Notes: generated by a model from the sequence alone, not told the origin. DNA of 64,000 nucleotides from Vineibacter terrae (GCF_008039615.1 NZ_VDUZ01000019.1:62001-126000); one strand, 5' to 3'; shown: positions 44,268 through 54,216, counted from the stretch's first letter. Translations and numbers: made by a program.

Positions 44268-44624
44268 CTATTCCGGCTTCCAAGCCTCGTAGTCGCCCGT
44301 GGCCTTGGAACGACGCCCCTCGATCAGCGATCCCGGTGGACGGTAGGCGAGCGGCGTGCCCGACAGATTCTCCTGGTGCTCGCGCTGCCAGGGACGTCGC
44401 GTCGGCAGGCCTTCCGGCGGCGGCGGCTGGTCGGTGATGTGATGCAGCCAGCCGTGCCAATCCGGCGGCACGCGCGAGGCCTCGACCTCGCCGCGATAAA
44501 TTACCCACCGCTTTTGACGCCGGCCGTTCACCGCCTTGCGCTCGCGATAGTACCGATTGCCTTCGGAATCGGTGCCGACGAGCTCGCCGTTGAACCACGT
44601 GAACAGCCGGGTACCGATCGTCAT
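44268..44624 (-). CDS. NADH:ubiquinone oxidoreductase subunit NDUFA12 family
   Basis: A 118-residue homologue of the mitochondrial complex I accessory subunit B17.2/NDUFA12. Conserved blocks: FTWFNGELVGTDSEGNRYYR, RWVIYRGEVEASRVPPDWHG and LHHITDQPP, and the C-terminal ATGDYEAWKPE. Its presence as a standalone gene next to aat and DUF2155 is a hallmark of alphaproteobacteria, the source of mitochondria. It is the first gene of the minus-strand operon with mlaD 108 bases downstream. Confidence 0.95.
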   Translation of the reverse strand: MTIGTRLFTWFNGELVGTDSEGNRYYRERKAVNGRRQKRWVIYRGEVEASRVPPDWHGWLHHITDQPPPPEGLPTRRPWQREHQENLSGTPLAYRPPGSLIEGRRSKATGDYEAWKPE

Positions 44625-44817
44625 CGCATCATGCTCTCATGCCGCGCCGCGCAAGGCGGCATCGATAAAACGGTGCCGCGCTTGTAGCGTCGCGCATGCA
44701 CGCTGGCAACGCGCAAACCGCACGCGCATCGCTGTCGCATCCATCACCATCGTTTATGCGTGGCGCTTTCGAAGGAGTGTTGCCAATCTGCATCATGTAG
44801 TGTCGCCTGTGAGTTCT

Positions 44818-44833
44818 TTCACAAAATATTGTT
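44818..44833. promoter_or_regulatory. NrdR-box-like sequence in the nrdJ upstream region
   Basis: TCACAAAATATTGTTG has an ACAA/TTGT inverted core around AATA, similar to the NrdR box consensus, in the only AT-rich stretch (about 44810-44880) of the 314-base gap 44625-44938. A second box at the usual distance is not obvious. No cobalamin riboswitch features were seen. The rest of the gap shows no gene. Confidence 0.35.
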
Positions 44834-44938
44834 GCGCTCTCAAGATTTTGTAATCTATCATCCTCTGGTGTCTAGATGTGCCCGCGCGATTGGGATGCGC
44901 CGTGGTTCTAGGCATGTCTCGGGGGTCGAGCATCGATC

Positions 44939-47900
44939 ATGCGTATCCAGCGTCGCTATACCCAGGAAGGAGAATCGCCTTACGCGCGATTGGCCTTCCG
45001 GTCGGCTACGTCGGAGATCCGCAATCCTGATGGCTCGATCATCTTCCGTCAGGCCGGCATCGACGTGCCCAGCGACTGGTCGCAGGTTGCATGCGATGTG
45101 CTGGCGCAAAAGTATTTCCGTCGCGCCGGTGTGCCGGCCGCGCTGCGGGCCGTGCGCGAGGACAACGTGCCGTCCTGGTTGTGGCGGCACGAGCCCGATA
45201 CGGCAGCGCTGGCGTCGCTGGCCGCCGACAGCCGCTTCGGCGGCGAGACCGATGCGCGGCAGGTCTTCCATCGCCTCGCCGGCACGTGGACATATTGGGG
45301 CTGGAAGGCGGGCTACTTCGACACCGAGCAGGACGCTCGCGTCTTCTACGACGAGATCTGCTTCATGCTGGCGTCGCAGATGGCGGCGCCCAACTCGCCA
45401 CAATGGTTCAACACCGGCCTGCACTGGGCTTACGGCATCGATGGCCCGAGCCAGGGCCATCACTATGTCGACTATCGCACCGGCCACCTGAGCCGCAGCG
45501 AATCGGCCTACGCCCGGCCGCAGCCGCATGCCTGCTTCATCCAGAGCGTCGCCGACGACCTGGTGGGCGACGGCGGCATCATGGATCTCTGGGTGCGCGA
45601 GACCCGGCTCTTCAAGTACGGCTCGGGCACAGGCAGCAATTTCTCGCGTATCCGTGCCAGCGGCGAGAAGCTCTCGGGCGGCGGCAAGTCGTCGGGCCTG
45701 ATGAGCTTCCTCAAGATCGGTGACCGCGCGGCGGGCGCCATCAAGTCTGGCGGCACGACGCGCCGCGCGGCCAAGATGGTGGTGGTCGACGTCGATCATC
45801 CTGACGTCGAGGCGTTCATCGACTGGAAGGTGGTCGAGGAGCAGAAGGTTGCCGCCCTGGTGACCGGCTCGCGCCTGGCCAACCGGCACCTCAACGCCAT
45901 CATGCGCGCCTGCACCGAGGGCGCGGCCGATGATGCCGCCTTCGATCCGACGCGAAACACGGCGCTGCGGCGCGAGATCGTCGCCGCGCGCAAGGCGATG
46001 ATCCCCGAGAACTACATCCAGCGGGTCGTCGCCTTCGCCCGTCAAGGCTATCGCCACATCGAGTTCCCGGTCTACGACACCGACTGGGAATCGGACGCCT
46101 ACGCCACCGTGTCGGGCCAGAACGCCAACAACTCGGTGCGCGTGACCGACGCCTTCCTGCGCGCCGTCGCCGAGGATCGCGACTGGGATCTGGTCTGGCG
46201 CATGTCGGGCGGTGTCGCCCGCACCGTCAGGGCGCGCGACCTGTGGGACCGCATCGGCTACGCCGCGTGGGCCTGCGCCGATCCCGGCGTGCAGTTCGAC
46301 ACGACGATCAACGACTGGCACACCTGCCCGGAGTCGGGGCGCATCAACGCCTCGAACCCGTGCTCCGAGTACATGTTCCTCGACGACACGGCCTGCAACC
46401 TGGCGTCGCTGAACCTGATGCGCTTCCGCCGCGCCGATGCCACGTTCGACGTGCCGGGCTTCGAGCACGCCTGCCGGCTGTGGACCATCGTGCTCGAGAT
46501 CTCGGTGCTGATGGCGCAGTACCCGGCGCCCAAGATCGCGCAGCTCAGCCACGAGTACCGCACGCTGGGCCTGGGCTACGCCAATCTCGGCGCGCTGCTG
46601 ATGTCGGACGGCCTCGGCTATGACAGCGACGAAGGCCGCGCCACCTGTGCCGCCATCACCGCCATCATGACCGGTGTCGCCTATGCGACCTCGGCCGAGA
46701 TGGCCAGGGAGCTCGGCGCCTTCCCCGGCTTCCAGCCCAACCGCGCCGCGATGCTGCGCGTGATCCGCAATCATCGCCGCACCGCGCATGGCCAGGCGTC
46801 GACCTACGAGCAGCTGTCGACCCTGCCCGTGCCGCTGGATGCCGCGCGGTGCTCCGACCGGCGCCTTGTCGAGGCGGCGATGCAGGCCTGGGATCGCGCG
46901 CTGACGCTGGGCGAGCAGCACGGCTTCCGCAACGCTCAGGTCTCGGTGATCGCTCCCACCGGCACCATCGGCCTGGTGATGGATTGCGACACCACCGGCA
47001 TCGAGCCCGACTTTGCGCTGGTGAAGTTCAAGAAGCTGGCGGGCGGCGGCTATTTCCGCATCGTCAACCAGTCGGTGCCGGCGGCGCTGGCGCGCCTGGG
47101 CTACGACGCAGCGGCGATCGCCGGCATCGTGTCGTACGCCGTCGGGCATGGCACGCTGGCCGGCGCGCCCGCCATCAATGCCGAAGCGCTGCGCGCCAAG
47201 GGCTTCGACGATGCGACGCTGGCCAAGCTCGACAAGGCGGTAGCCGACGCGTTCGACATCCGCTTCGCCTTCAATCGCTGGATCCTGGGCGACGATTTCT
47301 GCCGCGATCGGCTGGGCCTCACGGAGGCGCAGCTCGCCGACCAGAAGCTGGACGTGCTGGCCCATCTCGGCTTCACGCGCAGCCAGATCGACATCGCCAA
47401 CACCTACGCCTGCGGCGCCATGACGTTGGAAGGCGCGCCGGGACTGAAGCCCGAGCACCTGCCGGTGTTCGACTGCGCCACGCCCTGCGGCCGCGACGGC
47501 AAGCGCCACCTGTCGACCGACGCGCATATCCGGATGATGGCCGCCGCGCAGCCCTTCATCAGCGGCGCCATCTCCAAGACCATCAACATGCCCAATGGGG
47601 CCACGGTCGAGGATTGCAGCCGCGCCTACGAGCTGTCGTGGAAGCTCGGCCTCAAGGCGACGGCGCTCTACCGCGATGGCTCCAAGCTGTCGCAACCGCT
47701 GGCCGCCATGGCCCTACCCGACGCGGCAGCCGACGACGCCGATGAGCCGCTGGCGGCCAAGCCGCCGACGCAGCAGGCCGGCATCATCGCCGAACGCATC
47801 GTCGAGCGGATCATCGAGCGCGAGGTGGCGGGCCGCCGCCAGCGCATGCCGCAACGCCGCAAGGGCTACACCCAGAAGGCGATCGTCGGCGGCCACAAGG

Positions 47901-48643
47901 TCTACCTGCGCACCGGCGAGTACGTCGATGGCCGGCTGGGCGAGGTGTTCATCGACATGCACAAGGAAGGCGCCGCCTTCCGCAGCCTGATGAACAATTT
48001 CGCGATCGCGATCTCGATCGGACTGCAGTACGGCGTGCCCCTGGAGGAGTTCGTCGAGGCCTACACCTTCACCCGCTTCGAGCCCTCCGGCCCGGTCGAA
48101 GGCAACGACGCCATCAAGATGGCGACCTCGGTGATCGACTACATCTTCCGCGAGCTGGCGGTGTCATATCTCGGCCGCACCGATCTGGCGCATGTCGAGC
48201 CCGCTGACCTGCGGGCCGACGCCGTCGGCGGCGGCATCGCACAGGGCGCGCTCGGTGAGGCGCCGGTGCCGGCGGTGAGCCCGCTGGCCAGCGTCGGCTT
48301 CGTGCGCAGCAATCTTTACGTGCTCAACGGGCGCGGTTCCGGCCAGCAGGCCGGCGCCGACAGTGCCGCCATCGGCAGCGCGACGACGGTCGCGGCTGTG
48401 GCGATGCCGCCCTCAGGACTGATGGACGACCAGACCGTCGCCCTTGCCGCCTCCGGCGGCGGGGCGGTCGTCCTCAGCGCCGCGACGGCCCACGCCGTCC
48501 CCGACAGGCTCGAGCGGGTCCGCGAGGCCAGGCTCAAGGGCTTCGAGGGTGACGCGTGTACCGAATGCGGCAACTTCACCCTCGTCCGCAACGGAACGTG
48601 CCTGAAATGCACGACCTGTGGTTCGACGAGCGGCTGTAGTTGA
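44939..48643 (+). CDS. nrdJ: Cobalamin-dependent ribonucleotide reductase, class II
   Basis: A 1234-residue class II enzyme making deoxyribonucleotides with adenosylcobalamin, independent of oxygen. N-terminal part has [19 protein letters not shown] and [20 protein letters not shown]; then [38 protein letters not shown], the loop with [20 protein letters not shown] and the [20 protein letters not shown] motif. The C-terminus ends in a zinc-ribbon-like CTECGNF...CLKCTTCG, the redox cysteine tail. A Lys/Arg-rich linker ([19 protein letters not shown]) is about residue 960. No class I genes are in the window. AGGAG precedes the ATG. Confidence 0.95.
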   Translation: MRIQRRYTQEGESPYARLAFRSATSEIRNPDGSIIFRQAGIDVPSDWSQVACDVLAQKYFRRAGVPAALRAVREDNVPSWLWRHEPDTAALASLAADSRFGGETDARQVFHRLAGTWTYWGWKAGYFDTEQDARVFYDEICFMLASQMAAPNSPQWFNTGLHWAYGIDGPSQGHHYVDYRTGHLSRSESAYARPQPHACFIQSVADDLVGDGGIMDLWVRETRLFKYGSGTGSNFSRIRASGEKLSGGGKSSGLMSFLKIGDRAAGAIKSGGTTRRAAKMVVVDVDHPDVEAFIDWKVVEEQKVAALVTGSRLANRHLNAIMRACTEGAADDAAFDPTRNTALRREIVAARKAMIPENYIQRVVAFARQGYRHIEFPVYDTDWESDAYATVSGQNANNSVRVTDAFLRAVAEDRDWDLVWRMSGGVARTVRARDLWDRIGYAAWACADPGVQFDTTINDWHTCPESGRINASNPCSEYMFLDDTACNLASLNLMRFRRADATFDVPGFEHACRLWTIVLEISVLMAQYPAPKIAQLSHEYRTLGLGYANLGALLMSDGLGYDSDEGRATCAAITAIMTGVAYATSAEMARELGAFPGFQPNRAAMLRVIRNHRRTAHGQASTYEQLSTLPVPLDAARCSDRRLVEAAMQAWDRALTLGEQHGFRNAQVSVIAPTGTIGLVMDCDTTGIEPDFALVKFKKLAGGGYFRIVNQSVPAALARLGYDAAAIAGIVSYAVGHGTLAGAPAINAEALRAKGFDDATLAKLDKAVADAFDIRFAFNRWILGDDFCRDRLGLTEAQLADQKLDVLAHLGFTRSQIDIANTYACGAMTLEGAPGLKPEHLPVFDCATPCGRDGKRHLSTDAHIRMMAAAQPFISGAISKTINMPNGATVEDCSRAYELSWKLGLKATALYRDGSKLSQPLAAMALPDAAADDADEPLAAKPPTQQAGIIAERIVERIIEREVAGRRQRMPQRRKGYTQKAIVGGHKVYLRTGEYVDGRLGEVFIDMHKEGAAFRSLMNNFAIAISIGLQYGVPLEEFVEAYTFTRFEPSGPVEGNDAIKMATSVIDYIFRELAVSYLGRTDLAHVEPADLRADAVGGGIAQGALGEAPVPAVSPLASVGFVRSNLYVLNGRGSGQQAGADSAAIGSATTVAAVAMPPSGLMDDQTVALAASGGGAVVLSAATAHAVPDRLERVREARLKGFEGDACTECGNFTLVRNGTCLKCTTCGSTSGCS

Positions 48644-48758
48644 ACGCGACCGCGTGGCTACCCGCGCGGCGAATGAAGTAGGCGTAGTGGCGTAGTTTGC
48701 CAAGCGTCAAACCGGGGTCCGGCGGTCAGGATCCCACGTGAAACTAAGGAGACTCATC

Positions 48759-48827
48759 ATGGCTGCGAAGAAGAAAGCCGCCAAGAAGGCCCCGGCGAAG
48801 AAGAAGGCCGCGAAGAAGAAGAAGTAG
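48759..48827 (+). CDS. 22-residue lysine/alanine-rich histone-tail-like protein
   Basis: A 23-codon gene with a strong ribosome site AAGGAGA, 5 bases before the ATG. The product contains 13 lysines, 7 alanines and one proline after the starting Met, in an AKK / KAPAKK pattern like histone H1 tails and the C-termini of AlgP or PhaF-type DNA-binding proteins, but with no folded domain. All Lys are AAG except one AAA. It lies between nrdJ and a 15-bp hairpin. A real, expressed peptide is likely from the ribosome site; a DNA or RNA binding role is inferred from charge only. Confidence 0.65.
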   Translation: MAAKKKAAKKAPAKKKAAKKKK

Positions 48828-48877
48828 GGCCTTTCCTGGGCTACTTGAGATTGGCCCCTCGAACTGATGCCAATCCG

Positions 48878-48912
48878 GCTTCCGGTCCGGCGTTTTGCGC
48901 CGGATCGGAAGC
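48878..48912 (+). terminator. Stem-loop after the lysine-rich mini gene
   Basis: GCTTCCGGTCCGGCG pairs with CGCCGGATCGGAAGC (15 bp, one G-T or G-A type mismatch) around a TTTTG loop, 50 bases after the stop codon. No U-tract follows, so it may protect the mRNA 3' end rather than end transcription by itself. The remaining 300 bases to the next gene (48913-49210) show no feature I can support. Confidence 0.55.
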
Positions 48913-49210
48913 GACCTCTCCAACGACGGATCGGTGCGCGGCGCGTCGATTGGCGTAGAGCGCATCTCCCTGAGCCGGCGACCGTGGGGCCCCGACGCCC
49001 CCCTTCCCCATCCCAACGCCGGCCGCGGCAACATCTCCGGACGACCCTCGGACTTGCCGCTATCCCGGGTTGTCGACACCGGTCCGTCACATTCTCGTTC
49101 CATCGTCACGCGCATCAGACCCGCGCAACGGGTGGCCCGTCGCATGGCGTAGTCTGCTACGCTGCGCCTTGGCATGATTTGGCACAGTCCCAGCAAGGCC
49201 GACGCAAGCC

Positions 49211-50395
49211 ATGGACGGACAGGAAACACGCATCGAGATCCGCATCGTCGACAGCGTCACCAAGGTGCCGGCTGCCGAATGGGACGCCTGCGCGCTGGCG
49301 CCGGAAGCCGCCGGCAACCCGTTCCTCAGCCACGGCTTCCTGAAGGCGCTGGAGGACAGCCGCTGCCTGGGCCGGCGGACCGGCTGGCAGCCGCAATACC
49401 TGGTCGCCACCGACGAAGCCGGCATGACGCTGGGCATCGTGCCGATGTTCCTCAAGAGTCATTCCCAGGGCGAGTACGTGTTCGATCACGGCTGGGCGCA
49501 GGCGCTCGAGCGGGCCGGCGGGCGCTACTATCCCAAGCTTCAGGTGTCGGCCCCGTTCACGCCCGTGCCCGGCCCGCGCATCCTGCTGCGGCCGGGGCCG
49601 CTGGCCGACGGCGTCTTCGATGTCCTGGTCGAGGCGATGGTGAAGATCGCCGACGACAACCGCATCTCGTCCATCCACGTGACCTTCTGCCCCGAGCAGC
49701 AATGGCAGCGGCTGGAAGCGCACGGCTTCCTGCGCCGGCTGGGCCGGCAATACCACTGGCACAATCACGGCTACGAGAGCTTCGATGCGTTCCTGGCGAC
49801 GCTGAACTCACGCAAGCGCAAGGCGATCCGCAAGGAGCGCGCCGCCGTGGCGCGCAATGGCCTGCGCCTCTATCCGCTGACCGGCGCGGAGATCACGTCC
49901 TGGCACTGGGATGCGTTCTTCGCCTTCTACATGGATACGGCCGACCGCAAATGGGGCAGCCCGTACCTGAACCGCGAGTTCTTCCATTGCCTGGGCGCAT
50001 CGCTGGCCGAGCGTGTCGTGCTGATCTTCGCGGAGATGGACAGACGGCCGGTTGCCGGCGCGCTCAACCTGCGCGGTGACGATGCCCTGTTCGGCCGCAA
50101 CTGGGGCTGCGTCGAGACCTGCAACTTCCTGCATTTCGAGACCTGCTACTACCAGGCGATCGACTACGCCATTGCCCACAAGCTGGCGCGTGTCGAGGCC
50201 GGGGCGCAGGGTGAGCACAAGATCCAGCGCGGCTACCTGCCGATGGCCACCTACTCCGCCCACTGGATCCGCGACGCCCGCTTTCGCGACGCGGTCAAGC
50301 GCTTCGTCGACGAGGAGCGGCCGGCCGTCGAAGCCGATATCTGCGCGCTGATGGAATACTCCCCGTTCCGCAAGGAAGGCGACGCGGCGGGCTGA
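49211..50395 (+). CDS. GNAT / FemAB-like acyltransferase family protein (DUF482)
   Basis: A 394-residue protein of the PF04339 type, long annotated as peptidoglycan-biosynthesis-like. N-terminal half: VPAAEWDACALAPEAAGNPF, FLKALEDSRCLG, QPQYLVATDEAG; middle SFDAFLATLNSRKRKAIRKE, a signature shared with FemAB-type tRNA-dependent and GNAT-like transferases; then FYMDTADRKWGSPYLNREFF and GALNLRGDDALFGRNWGC. By fold it transfers an acyl or aminoacyl group; the substrate is not known. It stands alone, with 300 bases without genes upstream and a family A repeat downstream. Confidence 0.85.
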   Translation: MDGQETRIEIRIVDSVTKVPAAEWDACALAPEAAGNPFLSHGFLKALEDSRCLGRRTGWQPQYLVATDEAGMTLGIVPMFLKSHSQGEYVFDHGWAQALERAGGRYYPKLQVSAPFTPVPGPRILLRPGPLADGVFDVLVEAMVKIADDNRISSIHVTFCPEQQWQRLEAHGFLRRLGRQYHWHNHGYESFDAFLATLNSRKRKAIRKERAAVARNGLRLYPLTGAEITSWHWDAFFAFYMDTADRKWGSPYLNREFFHCLGASLAERVVLIFAEMDRRPVAGALNLRGDDALFGRNWGCVETCNFLHFETCYYQAIDYAIAHKLARVEAGAQGEHKIQRGYLPMATYSAHWIRDARFRDAVKRFVDEERPAVEADICALMEYSPFRKEGDAAG

Positions 50396-50425
50396 GCCGC
50401 CGGGACGACCGCATACGGCCCTTCT

Positions 50426-50511
50426 GTCATCCCGAGCGCAGCGAGGGATCTCCTGCGGCAAGGCGCACCGTGCGCCATTCGCGGGAGATCCCTCGCTGCG
50501 CTCGGGATGAC
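50426..50511. repeat. Palindromic intergenic repeat family A, copy 7
   Basis: Arms GTCATCCCGAGCGCAGCGAG and CTCGCTGCGCTCGGGATGAC, with GGGATCTCCTGCGG and CGCGGGAGATCCC inside and GGCGCACCGTGCGCC as tip. The outer arms GACGACCGCATACGGCCC and GGCCCGGTCGTC are imperfectly paired. The right end is 10 bases from the stop of the alpha/beta hydrolase gene. Confidence 0.9.
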
Positions 50512-50521
50512 GGCCCGGTCG

Positions 50522-51310
50522 TCAGGCCGACGCCTTGGCGGCAAAAGCGCGCACGACGTCCGCTGTCTCCGCCGGCGCCTCGAGCGGCATCATGTGACCG
50601 GCGGGCACCGTCGCCGTCGATGCGCCAACGACGAGCGCAGAGAACGTCGATGCATAGGCCGAGCCGGTGATCCGGTCCTGCGCCCCCCACACCAGCAGGG
50701 TCGGTGCCGCGATCCGGTGCAGCCGCTTCTTCAATCCCTTGTCCGGCAGCGGCCATAGCAGCTTGGCAGCGGCGATCAGGGCCTGCCGTCGGCGCAGGAT
50801 GGCGGCGTTGCGCTCCGCCTTGTCGGGGCTCTGGCTGTTGAAGGCCGCGGCGGCCTCGGACTGCGCATCGGCGAACAGCACCCGGGTCAGCGCGCCGGGC
50901 GTGAGCCCGAAGATATCCGGCAGCGGCGCCTCGTCGAGCCACAGGCCCAGCGGCGCCAGCGCGGCGAGCAGCTGCGTGCGGCGCCGGAAGAGCGCGGCGT
51001 ATTCCGCCGCCGCGGCGCCGCCGAAGTCATGGCCCGCAAGCATGACACGATCGATCCCGACCACGTCCAGGACGTCGTCGAGCCAGACCGAGAGATCGTA
51101 GAACGAGTCGATGTCGTCCAGGCCGTCGCTGGCGCCGTAGCCGGGCAGATGCGGCGCGATCACGGTGTGGTGCCGGGCCAGCGCCTCGACCAGCGGCATC
51201 GACCATTCCAGGCCGAATGCGCCGTGCAGCCAGACCAGGGGCGCGCCGCTGCCGACGCGCACAAGCTCGACGGTCCAGCCGCGTCCGGGCAGGGTGTGAC
51301 GCTCGCTCAT
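50522..51310 (-). CDS. Alpha/beta hydrolase with Asp in the nucleophile elbow
   Basis: A 262-residue alpha/beta hydrolase: oxyanion LVWLHGAFGLEWSMPL, then MLAGHDFGGAAAAEYA, where the nucleophile position is Asp95 and not Ser, the pattern of haloalkane dehalogenases and epoxide hydrolases. A late VWGAQDRITG could give the acid and AGHMMPLEAP the histidine. The start ATG overlaps the stop of the LLM monooxygenase gene by 4 bases (ATGA), so the two are coupled. It may cleave the product of the monooxygenase, an epoxide, ester, lactone or halide; sequence does not say which. Confidence 0.85.
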   Translation of the reverse strand: MSERHTLPGRGWTVELVRVGSGAPLVWLHGAFGLEWSMPLVEALARHHTVIAPHLPGYGASDGLDDIDSFYDLSVWLDDVLDVVGIDRVMLAGHDFGGAAAAEYAALFRRRTQLLAALAPLGLWLDEAPLPDIFGLTPGALTRVLFADAQSEAAAAFNSQSPDKAERNAAILRRRQALIAAAKLLWPLPDKGLKKRLHRIAAPTLLVWGAQDRITGSAYASTFSALVVGASTATVPAGHMMPLEAPAETADVVRAFAAKASA

Positions 51311-52545
51311 GCCGCGCTCCCCAGGCCGCGGGATACCGGCTTGGGCAGGCGCGCGCCGCTCATCGGCCTGGGCCACCAATGGTCGGTCCACGTATCGTCC
51401 CACAGATGGCGCAGCTTCGGCACGACCTCGGTACCGATGCGCTGGATGTTGGCCATGGCCTTGTCGTGCGGCATGTCGCCGAACTGGGCCAGCACGCCCA
51501 GATGGCCGACATTGAGCGTGCGCGCCAGCTCCTCGAGCTGCTCCGTGACGCGCTTGGGGGTGCCGGCGATCACTGTGCCCGACTCGATCATCTCCTGCCA
51601 CGTGGTCTCGATGATGCGCGCCGACTTCTGCTGCGATTCCATACCCATCTTGATCGTGTTCAGCGTGCGGTAGCCGGGCGCCTCGACGAAGCCGCCGTAG
51701 ACATGCTGCGTCTTGTTGAAGAACCACTCGGCATGCGGCCCGAACTTCTCGGCCACCTCGTCGTCAGAATCGCCGACCGCGACGAACTGCACGAAGCCGC
51801 CCTGGTAGGGATTGCGCGGCTTGCCCATGCGCTCGAGCGTGTCCCAGAACCCGTCCAGGAAGACCTTGCCGCGCTTGTAGCCCGAGAACGAGAGATAGCT
51901 GTAGAGGAAGTCGTTCTCGGCGCAGTAGTCCCAGGTCTCCACCGAGCCGCCGCCTGGAATCCAGATCGGCGGATGCGGCTTCTGGATCGGCTTGGGCCAG
52001 CAGTTCACGTAGCGCAGCTGCGTGAACCTGCCGTTGAAGGAGAACACGTCGTTGCGCCGCCAGGCCTCCAGGATCAGCTTCACGCCTTCGTAGTACTTGT
52101 CGCGCAAGGTCGTCGGCACCTGGCCGTAGGCGTAGTTGGTGTCCATGCTGGTGCCGACCGGGAAGCCAGCCACCAGGCGGCCGCCGCTGATGCAGTCGAG
52201 CATCGCGAACTCTTCGGCGATCCGCAGCGGCGGGTTGTAGAGCGCCACCGAATTGCCGAGCACGACCAGCGCGACGTCACGCGTGCGGCGCGACAGCGCC
52301 GCGGCAATCAGGTTCGGCGACGGCATCAGCCCGTAGCCGTTGGCGTGATGCTCGTTGACGCAGATGCCGTCGAAGCCGACATCGGCGGCATGCTCGAGCT
52401 GATCCATGTACTCGTTGTAGAGCTGGTTGCCCTTGGCCGGGTCGAACAGGTCGCCGGGGATATCGACCCAGACGCTGGGGAACCGTTGCGGGAAGTCCAT
52501 CGGCAGGAAGCGATACGGCATGAGATGGAAAAACATGAACTTCAT
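51307..52545 (-). CDS. LLM class flavin-dependent monooxygenase
   Basis: A 412-residue luciferase-like protein: FHLMPYRFLPMDFPQRFPSV, VGFDGICVNEHHANGYGLMP, the TIM-barrel segment LGNSVALYNPPLRIAEEFAM, LDCISGGRLVAGFPVGTS and HPPIWIPGGGSVETWDY. It uses reduced flavin from a separate reductase to insert one oxygen into its substrate. The ATG at 52543-52545 is preceded by GGAGGTGATC, a near-perfect Shine-Dalgarno sequence, so the longer in-frame start is rejected. Coupled with the hydrolase and divergent from an acyl-CoA synthetase gene. Substrate unknown. Confidence 0.92.
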   Translation of the reverse strand: MKFMFFHLMPYRFLPMDFPQRFPSVWVDIPGDLFDPAKGNQLYNEYMDQLEHAADVGFDGICVNEHHANGYGLMPSPNLIAAALSRRTRDVALVVLGNSVALYNPPLRIAEEFAMLDCISGGRLVAGFPVGTSMDTNYAYGQVPTTLRDKYYEGVKLILEAWRRNDVFSFNGRFTQLRYVNCWPKPIQKPHPPIWIPGGGSVETWDYCAENDFLYSYLSFSGYKRGKVFLDGFWDTLERMGKPRNPYQGGFVQFVAVGDSDDEVAEKFGPHAEWFFNKTQHVYGGFVEAPGYRTLNTIKMGMESQQKSARIIETTWQEMIESGTVIAGTPKRVTEQLEELARTLNVGHLGVLAQFGDMPHDKAMANIQRIGTEVVPKLRHLWDDTWTDHWWPRPMSGARLPKPVSRGLGSAA

Positions 52546-52613
52546 TCGCCGATCACCTCCGCTTGCCCCATCGCTGCTGCGTTTTCGTACGCCGATTAGG
52601 TTCTTGCCAATGT

Positions 52614-52629
52614 ATGAATGGCTGTTCAT
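52614..52629. promoter_or_regulatory. Candidate operator in the LLM / acyl-CoA synthetase divergent region
   Basis: ATGAATGGCTGTTCAT: exact 5-base arms ATGAA and TTCAT around TGGCTG, in the AT-richer part of the 159-base divergent gap. A regulator gene for it was not found nearby. The position would allow control of both directions. Confidence 0.3.
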
Positions 52630-52704
52630 GATGCAATCAAATTTCCAACAGAGCTGCGATGTGCGGTTGGCCGAGCCTGATCACTCGGCGCTGACGGGGG
52701 GACG

Positions 52705-54216
52705 ATGGACGTTCAGTACGATTGGATCGCACATCACGCGTCGTATGCCCCGGACAGCCTCGCCCATGAGGATCTACACAGCGGCCGACGGTTCACGTAC
52801 CGCCAGATGCATCAGCGCGTCGATCGCCTGGCTGCTTATCTGCAGCGCACGGCCGGCATCATCGCCGACGATCGCGTGGCGACGCTGTGCCACAACTCGA
52901 CGGACAACTACGAGATTCTGTTCGCCTGCCAGCGCGCCGGCGCGATCCAGCTGCCGTTGAACTGGCGCCTTGCCGTCCCCGAGCTCGAGTTCATCGTCAA
53001 GGATGCCGAGCCGCGGATCCTGTTCTACAGCGAGGAGTTCGCCGACCAGGCGCAGCGCCTGAAGGAGCTGTGCGGCATCCCCCGCCTGGTGCTCAAGCGC
53101 GACGGCCAGGACAGTGATTACGAGCAGGCCATCGCCAGCACGGACGCCGCGCCAACGCCCGTGCCGCGGGCGCTCGATGACATCTGGATGCTGCTCTACA
53201 CGTCAGGCACGACGGGACGCCCGAAAGGCGCGCAGCTCACCTATCGCGGCCATCTCTTCAACTGCATCAACGCCACGATGAAGGGCGAGCTGACACGGCG
53301 TTCCAAGTCGCTGGTGTTCCTGCCGCAGTTCCATGTCGGCGGCGTCTGCCTCTACGCGCTGCCCGGCTTTCATCTCGGCGGCGCCACGATGATCATGCGG
53401 CAGTTCGAGGCGGAAACCTGCCTCAAGCTGCTGGCCGATCCGTCATCCGGCGTCACCCACACCTTCGGCGTGCCGACCAACTTCCTGTTCATGAGCCAGC
53501 TGCCGGCATTCGCCGAGGCCCGCTTCGATCATCTCGTCAGCGTCGGCATCGGCGGCGCCGCCTCGCCGCTGGCGCTGCTGGAGCTCTATGCCGGCAAGGG
53601 CCTGCTGTTCCAGCAGGGCTGGGGCATGACGGAGACCTGCTCGATCGGCACCCTGCTCAGCAAGGAGCGCGCCCTCGACAAGATCGGCTCGTCCGGCCAG
53701 CAGGTCCTGCACACGTCGCTGCGCATCGTCGACGCCGAAGGCCGGGACCTGCCGAACGGCGAGGTCGGCGAGCTGCTGATCAAGGGGCCGACCGTCACGC
53801 CCGGCTACTGGCGGCGGGCGGAAGCAAACCGCGCAACCATCGTCGATGGCTGGCTGAAGACCGGCGACGCGGCCTATATCGACGACGAGGGCTTCTGCTA
53901 CATCGTGGACCGCTGGAAGGACATGTACATATCCGGCGGCGAGAACGTCTATCCGGCCGAGGTCGAGGATGCGATCTACCGGCTGCCGGGAGTCGCCGAA
54001 TGCGCCGTGATCGGCGTGCCGGACAAGAAGTGGGGCGAGGTCGGCCGCGCGTTCGTGGTGCCGCGCGACGGCACCAATCTCACCGAGAGCGCCGTCATCG
54101 ATCACTGCGGCGCGAACCTGGCGCGCTACAAGGTGCCGAAATCCGTGCGCTTCCTGGCCGAGCTGCCGCACAACGCCACCGGCAAGATCACCAAGCACGC
54201 CCTGCCGCGCGACTGA
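52705..54216 (+). CDS. Acyl-CoA synthetase / AMP-dependent CoA ligase
   Basis: A 503-residue ANL-superfamily ligase. ATP loop LLYTSGTTGRPKGAQLT, GWGMTETCSIGTLL, the hinge region KTGDAAYIDDEGFCYIVDRW followed by KDMYISGGENVYPAEVED, and the C-terminal catalytic lysine in NATGKITKHALPR. It activates a carboxylic acid to its CoA ester. It diverges from the LLM monooxygenase-hydrolase pair and is followed by a Liv-type ABC transporter on the same strand, so it probably activates an imported acid or a product of oxidation. Substrate not predictable from sequence. Confidence 0.93.
   Translation: MDVQYDWIAHHASYAPDSLAHEDLHSGRRFTYRQMHQRVDRLAAYLQRTAGIIADDRVATLCHNSTDNYEILFACQRAGAIQLPLNWRLAVPELEFIVKDAEPRILFYSEEFADQAQRLKELCGIPRLVLKRDGQDSDYEQAIASTDAAPTPVPRALDDIWMLLYTSGTTGRPKGAQLTYRGHLFNCINATMKGELTRRSKSLVFLPQFHVGGVCLYALPGFHLGGATMIMRQFEAETCLKLLADPSSGVTHTFGVPTNFLFMSQLPAFAEARFDHLVSVGIGGAASPLALLELYAGKGLLFQQGWGMTETCSIGTLLSKERALDKIGSSGQQVLHTSLRIVDAEGRDLPNGEVGELLIKGPTVTPGYWRRAEANRATIVDGWLKTGDAAYIDDEGFCYIVDRWKDMYISGGENVYPAEVEDAIYRLPGVAECAVIGVPDKKWGEVGRAFVVPRDGTNLTESAVIDHCGANLARYKVPKSVRFLAELPHNATGKITKHALPRD

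Noticed and set aside
44625-44938. Cobalamin riboswitch upstream of nrdJ
   Set aside because: I could not find a B12-box-like segment or the expected paired elements by eye.
44858-47695. 945-residue open frame antisense to nrdJ
   Set aside because: Low-complexity Arg/Ala/Gly/His composition, no motif, and fully covered by the well-conserved nrdJ; it is a by-product of high GC content.
48867-49343. Open frame between the lysine-rich mini gene and the FemAB-like gene
   Set aside because: Starts inside a hairpin, Arg/Pro/His-rich, and runs out of frame over the FemAB-like start; no ribosome site.
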